Counted from the stretch's first letter, positions 1 through 11,817 are shown. The stretch is 64,000 bases of DNA from Rhodocollybia butyracea (GCA_015501585.1 JADNRY010000097.1:124001-188000); one strand, 5' to 3'. A program made the numbers and translations. Notes: a model not told the origin generated them from the letters alone.

Positions 1-452
1 AGATGGAGCTGAAGTGGGTTGTGTGGAATGAGAGAATTATGGCGGTTGTGGTAGAGGGAATCAGGGTTTCGGGGTCGGCCGAGGGTTCGAGTTTGGATAA
101 TGGCGCGGATAAGGGAAACGGCGTGGATAAGGGAAAGGGCACAGATAAGGGAAAGGGCACAGATAAGGGAAAGGGCACAGATAAGGGAAAGGGCACAGAT
201 AAGGGAAAGGGCAAGGATGCGGATGAGTTGCAGATGGGTAACGAGTTCGTTGCGAAGCTTGGGGAGGAGGTGAGGATGCGGTTGCATATTACTGTTGGGA
301 CGAGGGATGGGAAGGTATCGCCGGTGGAAGCGAAGGACCTGGTGGAGAGGTGGAGGCAGGGGAGGGGGCAGGGAAAGGTGATGGGGGTAGAGACGGCTGA
401 GATACCTGGAGGTGTGGTGGTACACGGACGGATAAAGGGGTTGATGGGATAG
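1..452 (+). CDS. trl1: fungal tRNA ligase, C-terminal phosphodiesterase part (partial, enters from the left edge)
   Basis: The reading frame is open from the window edge to a stop at 450-452. It matches the C-terminal cyclic phosphodiesterase domain of fungal Trl1, the multidomain enzyme that heals and seals tRNA halves and HAC1/XBP1-type mRNA. The segment MELKWVVWNERIMAVVVEG is the run before the second 2H motif, and LHITVGTRDG carries the HxT itself. A 36-codon low-complexity insert of DKGKGT units (108-215) sits between them. The same domain, broken by stops and shifts, recurs at 24.9-25.3 kb. That copy shows the matching first 2H motif PHITVHE upstream, which here lies outside the window. 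This is the only copy whose visible part is open, so it may be the functional parent of the pseudogenes downstream. Family call is strong; functionality cannot be judged from the 3' end alone. Confidence 0.75.
   Translation, partial: MELKWVVWNERIMAVVVEGIRVSGSAEGSSLDNGADKGNGVDKGKGTDKGKGTDKGKGTDKGKGTDKGKGKDADELQMGNEFVAKLGEEVRMRLHITVGTRDGKVSPVEAKDLVERWRQGRGQGKVMGVETAEIPGGVVVHGRIKGLMG
108..215 (+). repeat. six tandem 18-bp units inside tRNA ligase
   Basis: Six units of the form GATAAGGGAAAGGGCACA start at 108, 126, 144, 162, 180 and 198. Units 2 to 5 are identical; the first and last differ slightly. Each unit is six codons, so the frame stays open and encodes repeated Asp-Lys-Gly-Lys-Gly-Thr. 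The homologous place at 25.0 kb has only about one unit, so the array expanded in this copy. Confidence 0.9.
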
Positions 453-1357
453 GAGAATGAAATTCTGTTCGTTCGTTTGAAACCACTACGCCCCAATTCA
501 ATTCTAATAGACAACGCACTTTCTGGGTAAGCTAGTTCAACTTTGAGTAGGTTTGGGCCTGGCAGGGTTTCATTTGAATGCAACTTCAGTCCGACAATCA
601 GCACTGTGAGGTTGAAAATCAACCTACGGAATCAACCCTTGGATGGCTGGAAGTCATCCTAATGTTGGTTGATCTGTAGGTCAAATATGGACCTACAACT
701 CGTAGGATGATTCCCAACCTAAAATGACACAGATCACCTCCAGGAAGTCTGTGTCCATTTTGCCTCAACTGGCCATCGTTAGGTTGATTAACAACTATAA
801 AGCGCTTCGATTGTGCACTCAGATTTTGTGCCAATTCCAATAGCTATTAGGATGCTGTACCCTCGTTAATAGGCGCGGTCAGACCTATGGATTCAGGCGT
901 TGAGAAATTACCTAAAGCATGAATAAATCAGTTCTCACTGTCGGACTGTAGAATAACATTAACAGACTCACTGTTCATCACTCTTAAAACTATTAGTGAA
1001 GCTTTAGAAGTAGCGAGCTACCTAAGCAAATGCTTAGTACAAGCCTAGTAGCTAATTGTGCAGTATATGTTGAGTATATGATTATATACAAGTATGGGAG
1101 AAGGCCATAGGCCTTCGGGTCCCAGCAACAAAGGAGGTCCACAGTCAGCTGACTGTAGGAGTGGACGATGCATCTAGAAGACTGTGAATCCTCTATATGT
1201 AGGAGGGCACTAAATGATTATCTCACCTATTCGTCAGCCAAGCACTTGTACTTCATATACATACCAGCAACTGACGATGTCTGCGATTTAACGGATCTAC
1301 GACTCGTTAGCTTATATGAAGAGAGTGTATGGGAAATTAGGTAACGCTACTTTAAAA
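453..1357. other. no gene seen; diverged flank shared with the 25.3-kb copy
   Basis: About 900 bp without a convincing coding region. The first 110 bp after the ligase stop (TTCGTTCG tract, then CTAGTTCAACTTTGAGTAGG) resemble 25,290-25,390, so the duplicated segment extends past the stop codon. The rest is AT-rich with short unrelated open frames. Confidence 0.5.
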
Positions 1358-1495
1358 GTGTTTAGATGCGATGACAAGATTGTGGAAGAGATGGAGTCGG
1401 AAAAGAAAATCATGCCGGATGTCCATAGCCTCGCAGAAGCTAAAGACTGGCTAATTGAACTTGAGGATGATTGTTTTGAGGCTGATGTACTTTAA
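1358..1495 (+). pseudogene. short coding-like remnant, unrecognised
   Basis: An open frame of about 45 codons ends at TAA 1493-1495 and is unusually acidic and protein-like (contains EEMESEKK, SLAEAKDWLIELEDD). No start codon or splice context supports a full gene. It lies in otherwise featureless DNA between the ligase end and the ankyrin fragment. It could be the C-terminal tip of a lost gene or of a transposon-encoded protein; I cannot name the family. Confidence 0.25.
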
Positions 1496-1992
1496 ATTAA
1501 GGTATTTTATGTTATTTGGTAGTTTATGTTATTAGGCTCAAATTAGATTGCTTGGACTTGAGTATATGTCAAACAGTTTTGATTACAAGCAGCAATGAAA
1601 AAAAGATGTCTAATTCAGGGTCATAACCCAGACCCAACCGAACCCTGACCCAGCCCTGTTAGCTGAGTCTGGGTTTGGATTTTGACTGATTACAGTGATC
1701 TTGGAGTCCTATGACCAAAACATTGCAACCTGCTTGCGAATTTTGTCTCAAAGCTAGTGGCTCTTTTTTAAGTATCTAGGATTGTTCAAAAACGTCTTCT
1801 GATGATTTCTAGCTCTTCAGAATATGTATTAGATGTGATTATGGATTTTCTTTGGATTTCAGTCGCGTTTGATATCCTTTGACCATGCCGTAACCCATTC
1901 AAATCCAATATAATTAAACTTGGTCAAAGGAATCCAAGTGGTCCAACGACTCCAGGATCACTGTATGATCCAACCCTGCACAACACTAAATA
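1496..1992. other. no gene seen
   Basis: AT-rich stretch. It holds a short C/A-rich run of degenerate ACCC units at about 1,620-1,655 (ACCCAGACCCAACCGAACCC). No supported coding region. Confidence 0.4.
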
Positions 1993-3111
1993 TTACTGTC
2001 CACCTTGGGCATTGGCATTTGCTTTGTGCTCTAACAGAAGCTGGACAATATTCTTGTTGCCTTTTGCAGTGGCAGCTGCCTGGAGTGCATTTACATACTT
2101 TCCACTTTTGGCATTGGTATTTGCTTTGTGCTCTAACAGGAGCTGGACAATATCCTTGTTACTATGAGCAGCAGCTGCCTGGAGCACATTTCCATACATT
2201 CCACCTTGGGCATTGGCATCTGCTTTGTGCTCTAACAGAAGCTGGACAATATCCTTGTTGCCTTTTGCAGCAGCTGCCTGGAGTGCATTTCCAAAGTGTC
2301 CACCTTGGGCATTGGGGTCTGTTTTGTGCTCTAACAGAAGCTGGACAATATCCTTGTTCCCTCTTGCAGCAGCTGCCTGGAGTGCATTTCCATACATTCC
2401 ACCTTGGGCATTGGCATCTGCTTTGTGCTCTAACAGAAGCTGGACAATATCCTTGTTGCCATCAACAACAGCTGCATAGAGTGCATTTACATACTGTCCA
2501 CCTTGGGCATTGACATCTACTTTGTGCTCTAACAGAAGCTGGACAGTATCCTTGTTGCCTTGAGCAGCAGCTGCCTGGAGTGCATTTCCATACACTCCAC
2601 CTTGAGCATTGACATCCCCTGTTTCTTCTGACAACAAATCTGCCACAATCCTTACCAATCCCTCATAGGCCATGTAATACAATGGATGTTCGATTTTATC
2701 TGCCTTTAATTTGGGATTACATTCAGCCCTCCAATTTCTTTCTGGCCCATGAATTCTAATCCAATTTATATATGGCAGTTGACTTCTATGCTTTACTAAT
2801 GTTGCTGCTAGCTCATGAGCCGGTTGGTGTTCCAGCACATCCTTTCCTAGCATCCTCATATGAGATGGCCAATACTTTGCGGCATAGATTGCTAATGGAT
2901 AGTCCTTTTTAAATTCATATATTTGCTCTGAGTTGAACCCAAGCAAATAAATAAGGGATGTTTGACATATAGCAGAATGGGCAAGTTCTTCATTGATTCC
3001 AATTAGCCCAACTAGGTGTTGTTGACTCTGGCTTGCTACTAAGAACTCTTTCACAGAATTGTGTGCAAGCTGAACAATGTTCTTCACAGTCTGAACTTTT
3101 ATAGTACACAC
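1993..3111 (-). pseudogene. NACHT-ankyrin gene fragment lacking the NACHT half
   Basis: Reads as the C-terminal part of the NACHT-ankyrin proteins at 4.0-6.5 and 18.6-21.8 kb. It opens abruptly inside the linker (IVQLAHNSVKEFL), runs through the conserved NWIRIHGPERNW segment and enters about six 33-residue ankyrin repeats, then stops after the first residues of a seventh. Upstream of about 3,111 the match ends, so the nucleotide-binding part and its exons are missing. Repeat positions 5 and 16 vary between units (V,Q,M,H,M,K and Q,D,R,K,H,K) while the rest is nearly constant. One repeat has an extra residue (ATAKGNKN). No initiation context is visible. Most likely a 5'-truncated duplicate; expression as an ankyrin-only protein cannot be excluded. 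A long plus-strand frame across the same DNA is a mirror of the 99-bp repeat, not a gene. Confidence 0.8.
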
Positions 3112-3113
3112 TC

Positions 3114-3146
<33 letters not shown>

Positions 3147-4027
3147 TGGGGGAGTGCCTGAGTGGCAAACACACTGCTAGTACACACAAATATGTAGGTT
3201 AAAAGTCAGTTCTAAGTAACTACTTTCAGCCTTACCTACATGCTGGTTGCTACACTCAGGTCTATGGGACTAGATCTACATGCTGGAAGCTAAATTCTAA
3301 ACACTGGTTTTTAGAGGAATCTCTGAGGACTCTCCCACTTGGACCAATAAGACTTAATTGTCTGCATGGCACTCATAGATGTAGTTTCTTTAATTGCTGG
3401 ACCAAAAGGCCACAATATCAGGTCTGACCTGATATGCTTCCCAGACTATATTGTTGAGTAAGTACAAACGTGTTCCGTGTAAGATAGCCTGTAGTATTTG
3501 ATTTTTATTTTGGCTATTACCTAACTTACTCATACTTGTAGCTACTCGCGTATGTAAGCTACCTCAGACGTTTACTCCGACTAGTATTTGCGCTGAGGTT
3601 AGCCTTTCTTTTATTCTCTTTGTATATTAGTTTACTTACTTATTCTGTACTAGTCTGTACATTGACTTTACAGGTATATGAGACGTTTACTCCAACTAGT
3701 ATTCGCGCTGAGTCTGTACATTTACTTTACAGCGCTATAAGAAATTACTACAACATATATAAACAGTTCACTTCTTGACAACTTGATGCCTTACACAGTA
3801 GGTATAATATAAGGAAGCATTGTAAGTTCTAAGTATTCCACAACTTTTACTACCAAAGTATGTGTTTCTTTCATGCAAGTATGTATAAGTACTAGCTGTT
3901 GGACAAGTCACAAATACTTGCAAGTACTTGTGCATTTTCAAAACCTTGACTGGTGACTTGTTAGTGACTCATGGGGAACAAGGATTTTGACTTGCGAGTC
4001 AGATACTTGAAAGTATTCCCACGGGTC
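3112..4027. repeat. intergenic region with two interleaved direct repeats
   Basis: No gene seen. A 33-bp direct repeat beginning AGACGTTTACTCC and ending GCGCTGAG lies at about 3,566-3,598 and 3,680-3,712 with two mismatches. A second short repeat (GTCTGTACATT followed by ACTTTACAG) lies at about 3,652 and 3,713. The interleaving points to a local tandem duplication of about 115 bp. Confidence 0.55.
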
Positions 4028-6506
4028 TTACTTGTGAGTACCTGTGTAAGAGCCAGACTTGTGTCCATCTTTAGCATTTCCAAAGTGTCCACCTGGGGCA
4101 TTAGCATCTGCTTTGTGTTCTAACAAAAGTTGGACAATATCCTTAATGTATTGAGCAGCAGCTGCCGGGAGTGCATTTCCATACTCTCCACCTTGAGCAT
4201 TGGGATCTGCTTTGTGTTCTAACAAAATCTGGACAATATCCTTATTGTATTGAGCAGCAGCTGCCCGGAGTGCATTTCCATACGATCCACCTTGGGCATT
4301 GGGGTCTGCTTTGTGCTCTAACAAAAGCTGCACAATATCCTTGTTGCCTTCAGCAGCAGCTGCCTGGAGGGCATTTCCAAAGTGTCCACCTTGGGCATTA
4401 ATATCTGCATTGTGCTCTAACAGAACATAGACAATATCCTTGTTGCCATGAGCAGCAGCTGCCTGGAGTGCATTTCCATAGTGTCCACCTTGGGCATTGG
4501 GATCTGCTTTGTGCTCTAATAAAGCCTGTACAATATCCTGGTTGCCGTAAGCAGCAGCTGCCTGGAGTGCATTTCCAAAGTGCCCACCTTGGGCATTGGG
4601 CTCTGCTTTGTGCTCTAACAGAATATGGACAATATCCTTGTTGCCTTGAGCAGCTGCTGGTTGTATGGCATTTCCATACTCTCCCCCCTGAGCATTAACA
4701 TCCACAGTTTCTTCTGATAACAAATGCTCAGCCATCCAAGTCAATCCCTCATAGGCCATATAATACAGTGGAGGTTGAATTTTATCTGCTTCCAAAGTGG
4801 GATAACATTCTGCCTGCCAATTTCTTTCTGGTCCATGAATTCTGATCCAATTTATATATGGCAGCTTACTTCTTTGTCTTACTAATGTTATTGCCAGGTC
4901 ATGAACAGATTGGTGCTTCAATACATCATGGTCTAGCACCCTCATATGAGATGGCCAATACATTGCTGCATAAATGGATAATGGATAATCATTTTCAAAT
5001 TCATAGATTTCCTCGGAATTGAACTCCAGCAAATAGATAAGGCAGGTTTCACATATAATAGAATGGGCCAGTTGTTCATTGATTTCAATTTGCCCAACTA
5101 GATGTGGTTGACCCTGGCTTGCCAGTAAGAACTCTTTCACAGAACTGTGTGCAAGCTGAACAATGCTGTCTACATTGACAACAATCAATGTGGAATCCAG
5201 GATATCATATACTCCAGTTTCAAGCTCCAATGACCATGCCTCAGGATTAAATATTTGCTCATCCATGTCAACTGCAAGAATTTCTGTAACTTGTTGAATT
5301 GAAAGTGGTTCAAATGCATAAGTCAACCATCTGAGAAGCTGGCCTGCATCATCCACATGTTCACTTTCTGAGATTCTTTTAATGGCCACAGTGTATGTCT
5401 CCTCTAGGGTCTTGGGTAGCTTCTTCAGTGCTTCCCGTATGGCCTTGGGTGTCTTACATCGCTGCAATACAGTTACCTGGCAGTCTACCCAGCGAAACCT
5501 TTGTAACCTAATGTTAATCACTTGTAGATAATCCAATCATTTGCAATACTTACTGGCCCTGTGATTCTTGAGTCAAAAGATTTACTATTTCAGTAAATAG
5601 CTCTTGCTTCAATTTGCGATGTGCAAGCTTATCCTTGAGGTATTTGTTAATATCTTGATGAAAAGCAGATTCTACCTCATCAAGGTGAATATGCCAGGAC
5701 ACATCATAGCCTGTCTCAGCCAAATATCGACTGGTTACAGCTATGCAGAGGTTGGCTTTAACATCAGCAAGGTGTTTGAAGACATCAATTGCCTCGCTGC
5801 ATTCATCCATGGCATCCAGTACCAGGAACACAGGACTTAATTCTTTGACGACTGCACTTAAGGCTGAGCTCAAATCCTCTGTAGTGGGCTCCATGACACC
5901 TTGATTGCACTTCTTATAAAGCTCATGCAGAGCCGGATGGACACCCTCAGACCTTGTTGTCATCTGCAACAAAAGTGATTGAAGAAGCCCACGGGCAGTT
6001 GTCTTTGTCTTTGTTTGTCAAAATAGTAGTAGTAGCATCCAAATGAAAGTTCAGCTTGCAAACTTTTGATAATCGTTGTGCTGATTTGACGGCAAGTTAG
6101 ATCTTAAGTGAATAATGACTGTCAATACATGCTTACGGGAGGATAGTCTTCCCTGACCCCGCTAGATGATCTTTGTTAGGTTCAAATCTTCTGTGTAAAA
6201 AAATTTCACCTTTTCCTTGTATCCATAGGATCCCATGTTTACTCTGATGCCACTTATCATATTCTGGATGAGAAAGTATCCATTCTCCAGTGCCAGCTGT
6301 TTTCTTATCACATGCTGCCACAAAATTGGTAGAGGGATTGGGCGCCTTCAACCAATTCTGAATGGCTAACACATCATTGGTATCTTCATTTCATCGTTAA
6401 TTGAAGAACTGGCAAGAATGATCAGGATGCACTTACTCCAGGATTGATAATTGTTAACAATGAATTGTGAGTTATTTGCAGTAAAGTTGGAAGCATTTGC
6501 AAACAT
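4028..6506 (-). pseudogene. NACHT-ankyrin (NLR-like) gene, broken in the NACHT region
   Basis: Close relative of the intact gene at 18,616-21,780 with the same exon plan. The start is ATG at 6,506 (MFANASNF). The Walker A site GKAGSGKT is restored by a short intron and intact. Two lesions follow. The splice acceptor used in the intact copy (AG at 21,314-21,313) is GG here at 6,039-6,038. The next exon is about 10 nt shorter near 6,008-6,022, which brings a stop into frame. Downstream the frame is open again through the Walker B-like VFLVLDAMDECSEA (about 5,800-5,840), an intron at about 5,537-5,548, the NWIRIHGPERNW linker and six ankyrin repeats. The tail ends irregularly in a seventh. NACHT-ankyrin proteins are thought to act as intracellular recognition switches; this copy probably no longer makes a full protein. 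Confidence 0.85.
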
Positions 6507-7560
6507 GCTGTCAGAGTGTAAGCTGAATTGCCGAAAATGCAAAAATCATCTTGCCTGCCAGGTGTATCTACTACGCCAGTCATACTTATGTATGTATCTG
6601 CTCTCTATTGAATATGATTAGCACTGACTAATGCAAGGAGATGTTGAAACCCTACCTGTGATCTTTGAACAATGTGCTAGTATGTAGTAAGGAGAAAAGA
6701 AACGAAAAAAACCTCTGAAAGGCAGTTCATATAAGGTCTACACGTGTATGGTGTATGTATAGATCGTGTACCGCGGAACAAAGAAGCTCTAAAATTTATA
6801 TTGGGTGGCTCAGGTGAGAATTGATATATATGGGGCTCGGGACAAATTTACCAATGATTAGCGCGAGCCACTCCTTTGTGGCCAGTGATTGATGCCCTCC
6901 TGATGACCATTGACTTGTGTACTTTCAGGTTTGCTGGACACTTTAGAGTTATCTGGCAGGAACTTGAATAATTCTATCTGAAGGTTGCCATAGTCCAAGT
7001 TGAGAGGGTACATCATGCTGTTCAGACGTCATGTGGCCTCAGGGCGGCAAACAGATTGGAAGCTGTGGTATATTAGCTGTGAGGTCCTGTCACCATACTA
7101 AACTGTCTTTTGTACTAGGAGCCGGGAGCTCAATGTCAACTGCGTCTCAGTCAGGTTAGTTCCCTTTATGCTGTCAGCATCATAGCCATTAGAGATCGCA
7201 ACTGGCGCAAGAAATACATACCGTGCAGGAAATTATGAAAAGCGGTGATTGGCAGTGCATCTGAGAGCTGAACAAGTCTTCATAACCCTCAACAAAGCAC
7301 TAGCTGTAGAGTGGTGTAACCTAGGTGCAACCTGAGCAATCAATTGCGCAAACAAGTAGAAGCTAATGGAAATAACTGAACAGATTTATTAAGTCTCACA
7401 CCCCCGAGCCTCCTGAGTCGAAACATCATCATCAATAAAGTAGGACAAAAACCTGAATTAATTCACAGTCATCGAGACATACAAATATTGTACCATAAAC
7501 GCTATAATCAAAGCACAACACGGTCAGATATGTCAGACCAAAGAGGAAAAACATGTCGTT
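6507..7560. other. 5' flank of the NACHT-ankyrin copy; no gene
   Basis: No coding region supported. GGCAGTTCATATAAGGTCTA (about 6,721-6,740) followed by CACGTG recurs at about 21,991 upstream of the intact copy, so promoter sequence was duplicated with the gene. About 7,200-7,560 resembles 22,600-22,800 and 10,930-11,090, the shared 3' side of the sugar-porter copies. Confidence 0.5.
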
Positions 7561-7599
7561 CAGACTTAATACTTCTCATTATCATGATGCGACGATCAG

Positions 7600-8900
7600 T
7601 CGTGACCTTCCCCATCTCATATGCAAACTATTCGCTGCCACCTACCTCGCGGTTGTCCTAACACCACCCGAGCAACCTGCTCCAAACTAATATCCTTCGT
7701 CTTGGGAATGAGGAAATACGCATAGACAAAACAAGAGGAAGCAGAATATATTCGAGTAGAGGTTGCCTTTGTTGGTGGCAACTGTGGGCGGGGTGATCGG
7801 AGATCATGTTCCACTAGAAGCCAGTTCAACACCGCAGGATGAGAGATGGGATACGTGATGACCCGGCTGCCAGGACCCCAGGTGAAGGCATTGACGGCGT
7901 TGAGATGGGACAGAAGGGATTTCTAAGCATACAGAATGAATAGATATGAAAGGAGAAGAAGAGAGAAGGAACGTACCGTCGAATCCAACAATATCACCGA
8001 TGGTAGATAATGAACGTAGTGTTTGAATATTCTCGAGGCACCATCAATGAGAAGAGGCCCAAGCTCGAAACATTCCATTGTACACGAGGAAACGGGGTAG
8101 AGTACACATTGATGATAGCTGTCCTTGTGGCAGGGGTAAACTGAACAAAAAGTCGACTGATGGCTATTTTGTCCTTGAAATGTTCTGAGTTTCTGGGCTG
8201 GAGCACTGAGCGCTGACCTCTAAGTATCTTATCCGGCCTTTTTATAAGCAATGACTCCAGTAGAAGGAAAATACCAGTAATGAGGAACAAGTTGGGAAAA
8301 CGATATGGACCAGTTGCGATGTTTTTGGTGGAAGAATCGACACAGGAGGCGAGAGGGAGACCAATGGTTTGGTGATACTGGTATGCGCAAAGCGAAGCCC
8401 TGGATTTTTTGAGGTGCCCATGGACGACCATATCATTAGGCCAAGTCACTTGCGAAGAGAGCAGCGAGAAATGTGCCGCTGAGCACAGCTGGGTTGAGAC
8501 AGGTCTTTCAATAGGGCGACGTGCCTGACACCACGGATATACCCCAATACCATCCAGCTAAGTATCTGGCAAAAGAAGTTGCCAGCTGAAAGGATAGAGA
8601 CAACGTGAGTTGCATGATTCGCTGACTTGTAGTTCAGTGGTGCCTAAGTACAAGTCCTTCCGTTGGGAGAAGGCTTTAAAGCTTGACAACGTTGATACTG
8701 AGTACTGAGATCTGAGATCTGAGATTTGTCTCTGAAAAAGATACCGCCGAATCTACACAATGGAAATGAGACAAAACAGAAAGAAAAAGAAAAATGATCA
8801 CGCACCTAAGTTCGTCGAGATCCATCACACTTGGAGCAGCACACTTGAGGCTTGGTGAAGTGTACAGCCTGTTGTGATCGTTTCTTGTAAACAACGGGCT
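7600..8900 (-). pseudogene. MFS sugar-porter pseudogene, copy 1
   Basis: Minus-strand pieces of a sugar-porter protein in shifting frames. The C-terminal landmark FLIPKTKDISLEQVARVV (about 7,660-7,730) corresponds to the family's end motif PETKG. Farther upstream are a central FHQT-like YHQTIGLPLASCVDSSTKN segment and FLLLESLLIKRPDKILRG (about 8,220-8,380), the equivalent of the PESPRWL motif. Stops and frame changes separate these blocks, and no intron set rescues a single frame. A sugar porter would be a 12-helix plasma-membrane transporter. The gene points away from the palindrome at 8,951, as do the other copies at 11.1-14.9, 22.8-23.5 and 31.4-32.3 kb. Confidence 0.7.
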
Positions 8901-8950
8901 GTTCAAGTTTGTGAAAAGGAAAGTATCAAATTCAAGAGAGATGATCGATA

Positions 8951-8976
8951 TAGGCGCTCATATTTATGAGCGCCTA
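8951..8976. promoter_or_regulatory. perfect palindrome, copy 1 of a recurrent intergenic element
   Basis: TAGGCGCTCATA and its exact reverse complement are separated by 2 nt. The same core lies at 16,243, 23,526 and 32,417, each just beyond the 5' side of a minus-strand sugar-porter remnant and, in the last three, just before a plus-strand tRNA ligase remnant. This fits a shared control site in a divergent promoter. Confidence 0.6.
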
Positions 8977-9589
8977 TCATGCTAGCTTCTGGTGCACAAC
9001 CTTGTCCTCATTGATTCTCATCTAATGACCCGAAGCCTGATTAGTCCTCACTCTACCGCGCCATGGTTCCACAACAGCAACTATATTACCGTTTCAAGCT
9101 CCTCTATTTGGGTTGCCCCGTCTCTCACTCACCCTGCCACCGAAAAACATGGTTACTATTCCAGGGTTTCTATCACATTTACAACTCTATCCTTCCTACT
9201 GGCTTTCTCTTTCTTCTCAAATTATGCCGATACTATATCAACAAAGGCTGGATAGAGGATGTCGATGGATGTGTGCGAGAGGCTTAGAGGTCCCGGTAAG
9301 CCCGGGAGCTCAGAATTCATCAAGGAGAATTTGCTGAGGAACTTGAAGAAATACTCGGGATTCTGGCTGACTGTAAGTACCTAGGACTCTTGATACTGGT
9401 CCTTCAAAGGTGGACCTTGTACCTTCAAGCTTCAAGCCTCAACGTTCAACGCTTAATCCCAGTGAGGCCACCTTATGTCTCAATTCCATTTTCCATTTTT
9501 TGTCTAATTTCCGAGTCCAGTCCACCGGTGCTGTTGAGAATTCTCACTATCATTAATGTCTTCTTGACTCCTCTAACTTCGCATGTTCA

Positions 9590-10300
9590 AACATTTATCT
9601 GCCCAATGATTATCGGTGCCATTAAGGATACTGTTGGATTTAACGGTTCGTCTCTTCTCTTTTCGCTCATATTGCCATTCCTTTATTCTGTCAACAATGA
9701 AGTCTTTTCAACACCCAATCCCATATATTGTACTTTCTACCGTGTCAAACACTAGTTGGCTATGGGACGCAGATGGGACAACATCATCTCCGTTGTCGCC
9801 CAGTTCATGGTTTCCATCAACGCTCAAATGTCTGATGGGTATAGCGCTCTCTCCGCCGTTTCTGCTCCATCCACGCATACCTCCTCACTCTCGAGACAAA
9901 GGGTTTCAGCCTCGACCAGATAATGTTAGAGAGCAGTGCCATTGAGGATATACTGTCGGGTTTAACGGTGCGCCCCTTCTCTCTTTTCGTTCATATTCTT
10001 ATTCCGTATATTCTGTCAATGGTGAAATACTCTCAATGTTGATTGCACTCTCTGCTGGTTGGTTATGTATGGGACACTATTTCCATACCCTGTCATGGTT
10101 GCCACTGGTGAAGGTAAGCTCGCCTCAAACATCTTCTGGGTATGGGGTTCCCTATGCGGGCATCTATGCAAACTTCCTCATTCCAGAGACGAACAGTCTT
10201 AGTCTCAAACCGGAGGATGCTGGAAACTACCCCTGCCCGGTGGGTACTGACAAGGATGTTTTGCAGGAGATGGAATGTAGTAGGGACGGAGGTGGATAAC
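9590..10300 (+). pseudogene. sugar-porter fragment in reverse orientation, internally duplicated
   Basis: Plus-strand remnants of the same transporter family: MIIGAIKDTVGFNG (about 9,608-9,650) and near the end YAGIYANFLIPETNSLSLK (about 10,155-10,215), the family's C-terminal PETKG-type motif. The block beginning GTGCCATT(A/G)AGGATA occurs twice, at about 9,616 and 9,936, indicating a tandem duplication of about 320 bp. No continuous frame exists. Unlike the other copies it lies on the plus strand, so a rearrangement must have inverted it. Confidence 0.5.
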
Positions 10301-11099
10301 ACGTCGCAATGGCAACAAGTGTGGAATTTATGAATATGTTTTTTCGTTACATCCCCGGGTGGGTTTTTGTTCTGTTTATGGCATTGGAGAAATGTTTGTA
10401 CACTACTAATGACAGTGGACTAATTCAATTTTTCATCTTGCTCCTGTTATCGTGGCGTTTCAATTCGAGAGATTGAGCCTGTTACATCCATTTTATTCAA
10501 GGTATACTCGCAAGCATGCACCAGCACTGTTAATGTTGATGGTCCTTTGGCAGGGATTGTGTTTCTTCCCATTTAAGGAATAATATTACAGACATGTACT
10601 ACAACATAACAGTAGATTGTAGAGAGCCCAAAAATGACATCCCTCTAGAATTCTGTATTGGTGGTATTGACTATTGGTTAGAGATATCAGTATTGCGAGA
10701 TTTGAGATTGTGAAGAGCAGTGATTTGCGGTGCTTCTAACTAGTCCTCGATGCTTGACAGAGCATTAGAGAATTGGTGCTGGCGGCATAGAAACCTGGTA
10801 GTAAATTTGTGTCTGCTTGCCTTTTACTTCATCTTCACTCAGTATATTGTAAATTTAGCATGGAGTAAAGATCGTGGTGGACAAACCTAAAAGTTAAATG
10901 AAGACAACACACCGGATCTCCTAAAGAAACGCTGTCATTGCAACTGTATTAATTCACCATCATTGAACGCCGTGAGCAAAAGTACAGTGGTGTACAGATG
11001 AACGCTATAAGTAAACCGAAATGGGACAAACATAAAAAAAGAAAAAAGAAAAGCATAATCATTTCATCTTCTCATTATCACAACAGGGACGTATCAACC
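10301..11099. other. no gene seen
   Basis: No supported coding region. From about 10,690 the sequence resembles 7,220-7,560 and 22,600-22,800, which marks the 3' flank of another sugar-porter copy. Confidence 0.4.
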
Positions 11100-11436
11100 A
11101 TGACCTCCTTCCTTACCGCCTGCGCATGGTACCCACCCCGCACTCGTCTTGCCATAGTCTCTAACATTGTCTGGTCGGCCGGTTCGAGACTGAGGCCCAT
11201 CAGCTCGGGAATGAGGAAGGAGGCTTAGATGAAGCAGCACCCGCACAAGTAGCAGAAGATTTCTGAGTGGAGGTTACCATTGTTGGTGGTGACCACGGAC
11301 AGGATGATCAGTTAATCTACAGCCAGTTCAACGCAGTGGGATCAGATGGGGACTGGGAATATTTTACCAGTGGTGGAGGCGGAGGAAAGAATGTAGATGG
11401 TGATGAAGGCAACTTCGACTTTGACAGCTGGGATAC

Positions 11437-11707
11437 TGTAACGCCTCCACTTCTGCCTACCCCCCTCACCATTCTGATAACAGCCGGCCACGCCCTACGC
11501 GCGCGGCCCAATTCCTTTGGTGTTGTACGCCAATTACCTTATCTTATCAATTGATAAGATATTATTTCTATTTCTATTCAGTTTGTCTACTTAAGTACGG
11601 TACAATTAGCTAATTACACTAGTTCTTTCGCACCTTGAGTACACAATCGCATAGCTTTTGTAGTGTTCATGCGTGCAACCTAAGGACTCTGGCCACCGGC
11701 CCTTACA
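11437..11707 (+). repeat. 5' LTR
   Basis: Starts TG and ends CA. Differs from the 3' copy at about 8 positions (for example CACGCC against CATGCC, and TACGGTAC against TACCATAC). Contains TTATCAATTGATAAG, a near-palindromic AT-rich core. Confidence 0.92.
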
Positions 11708-11817
11708 CTTTTTTGAACACCAATCCTGCTATACAGATTGGGTGATCAAGTTAAAACTTAAGTAAAAAAACTACTTGAATAACTATACTACTACCATGTA
11801 TATCCAACCAAACTCGT

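Noticed and set aside
1100..1180. CAGTCAGCTGACTGTAGG as a transposon end
   Set aside because: Short self-complementary run without a partner or target duplication nearby.
1920..2513. Long plus-strand open frame with Cys/His/Leu-rich repeats
   Set aside because: It is the antisense of the 99-bp ankyrin repeats; the periodic codons mirror the real minus-strand frame. The same shadows occur at 4,171-4,698 and 18,773-19,003.
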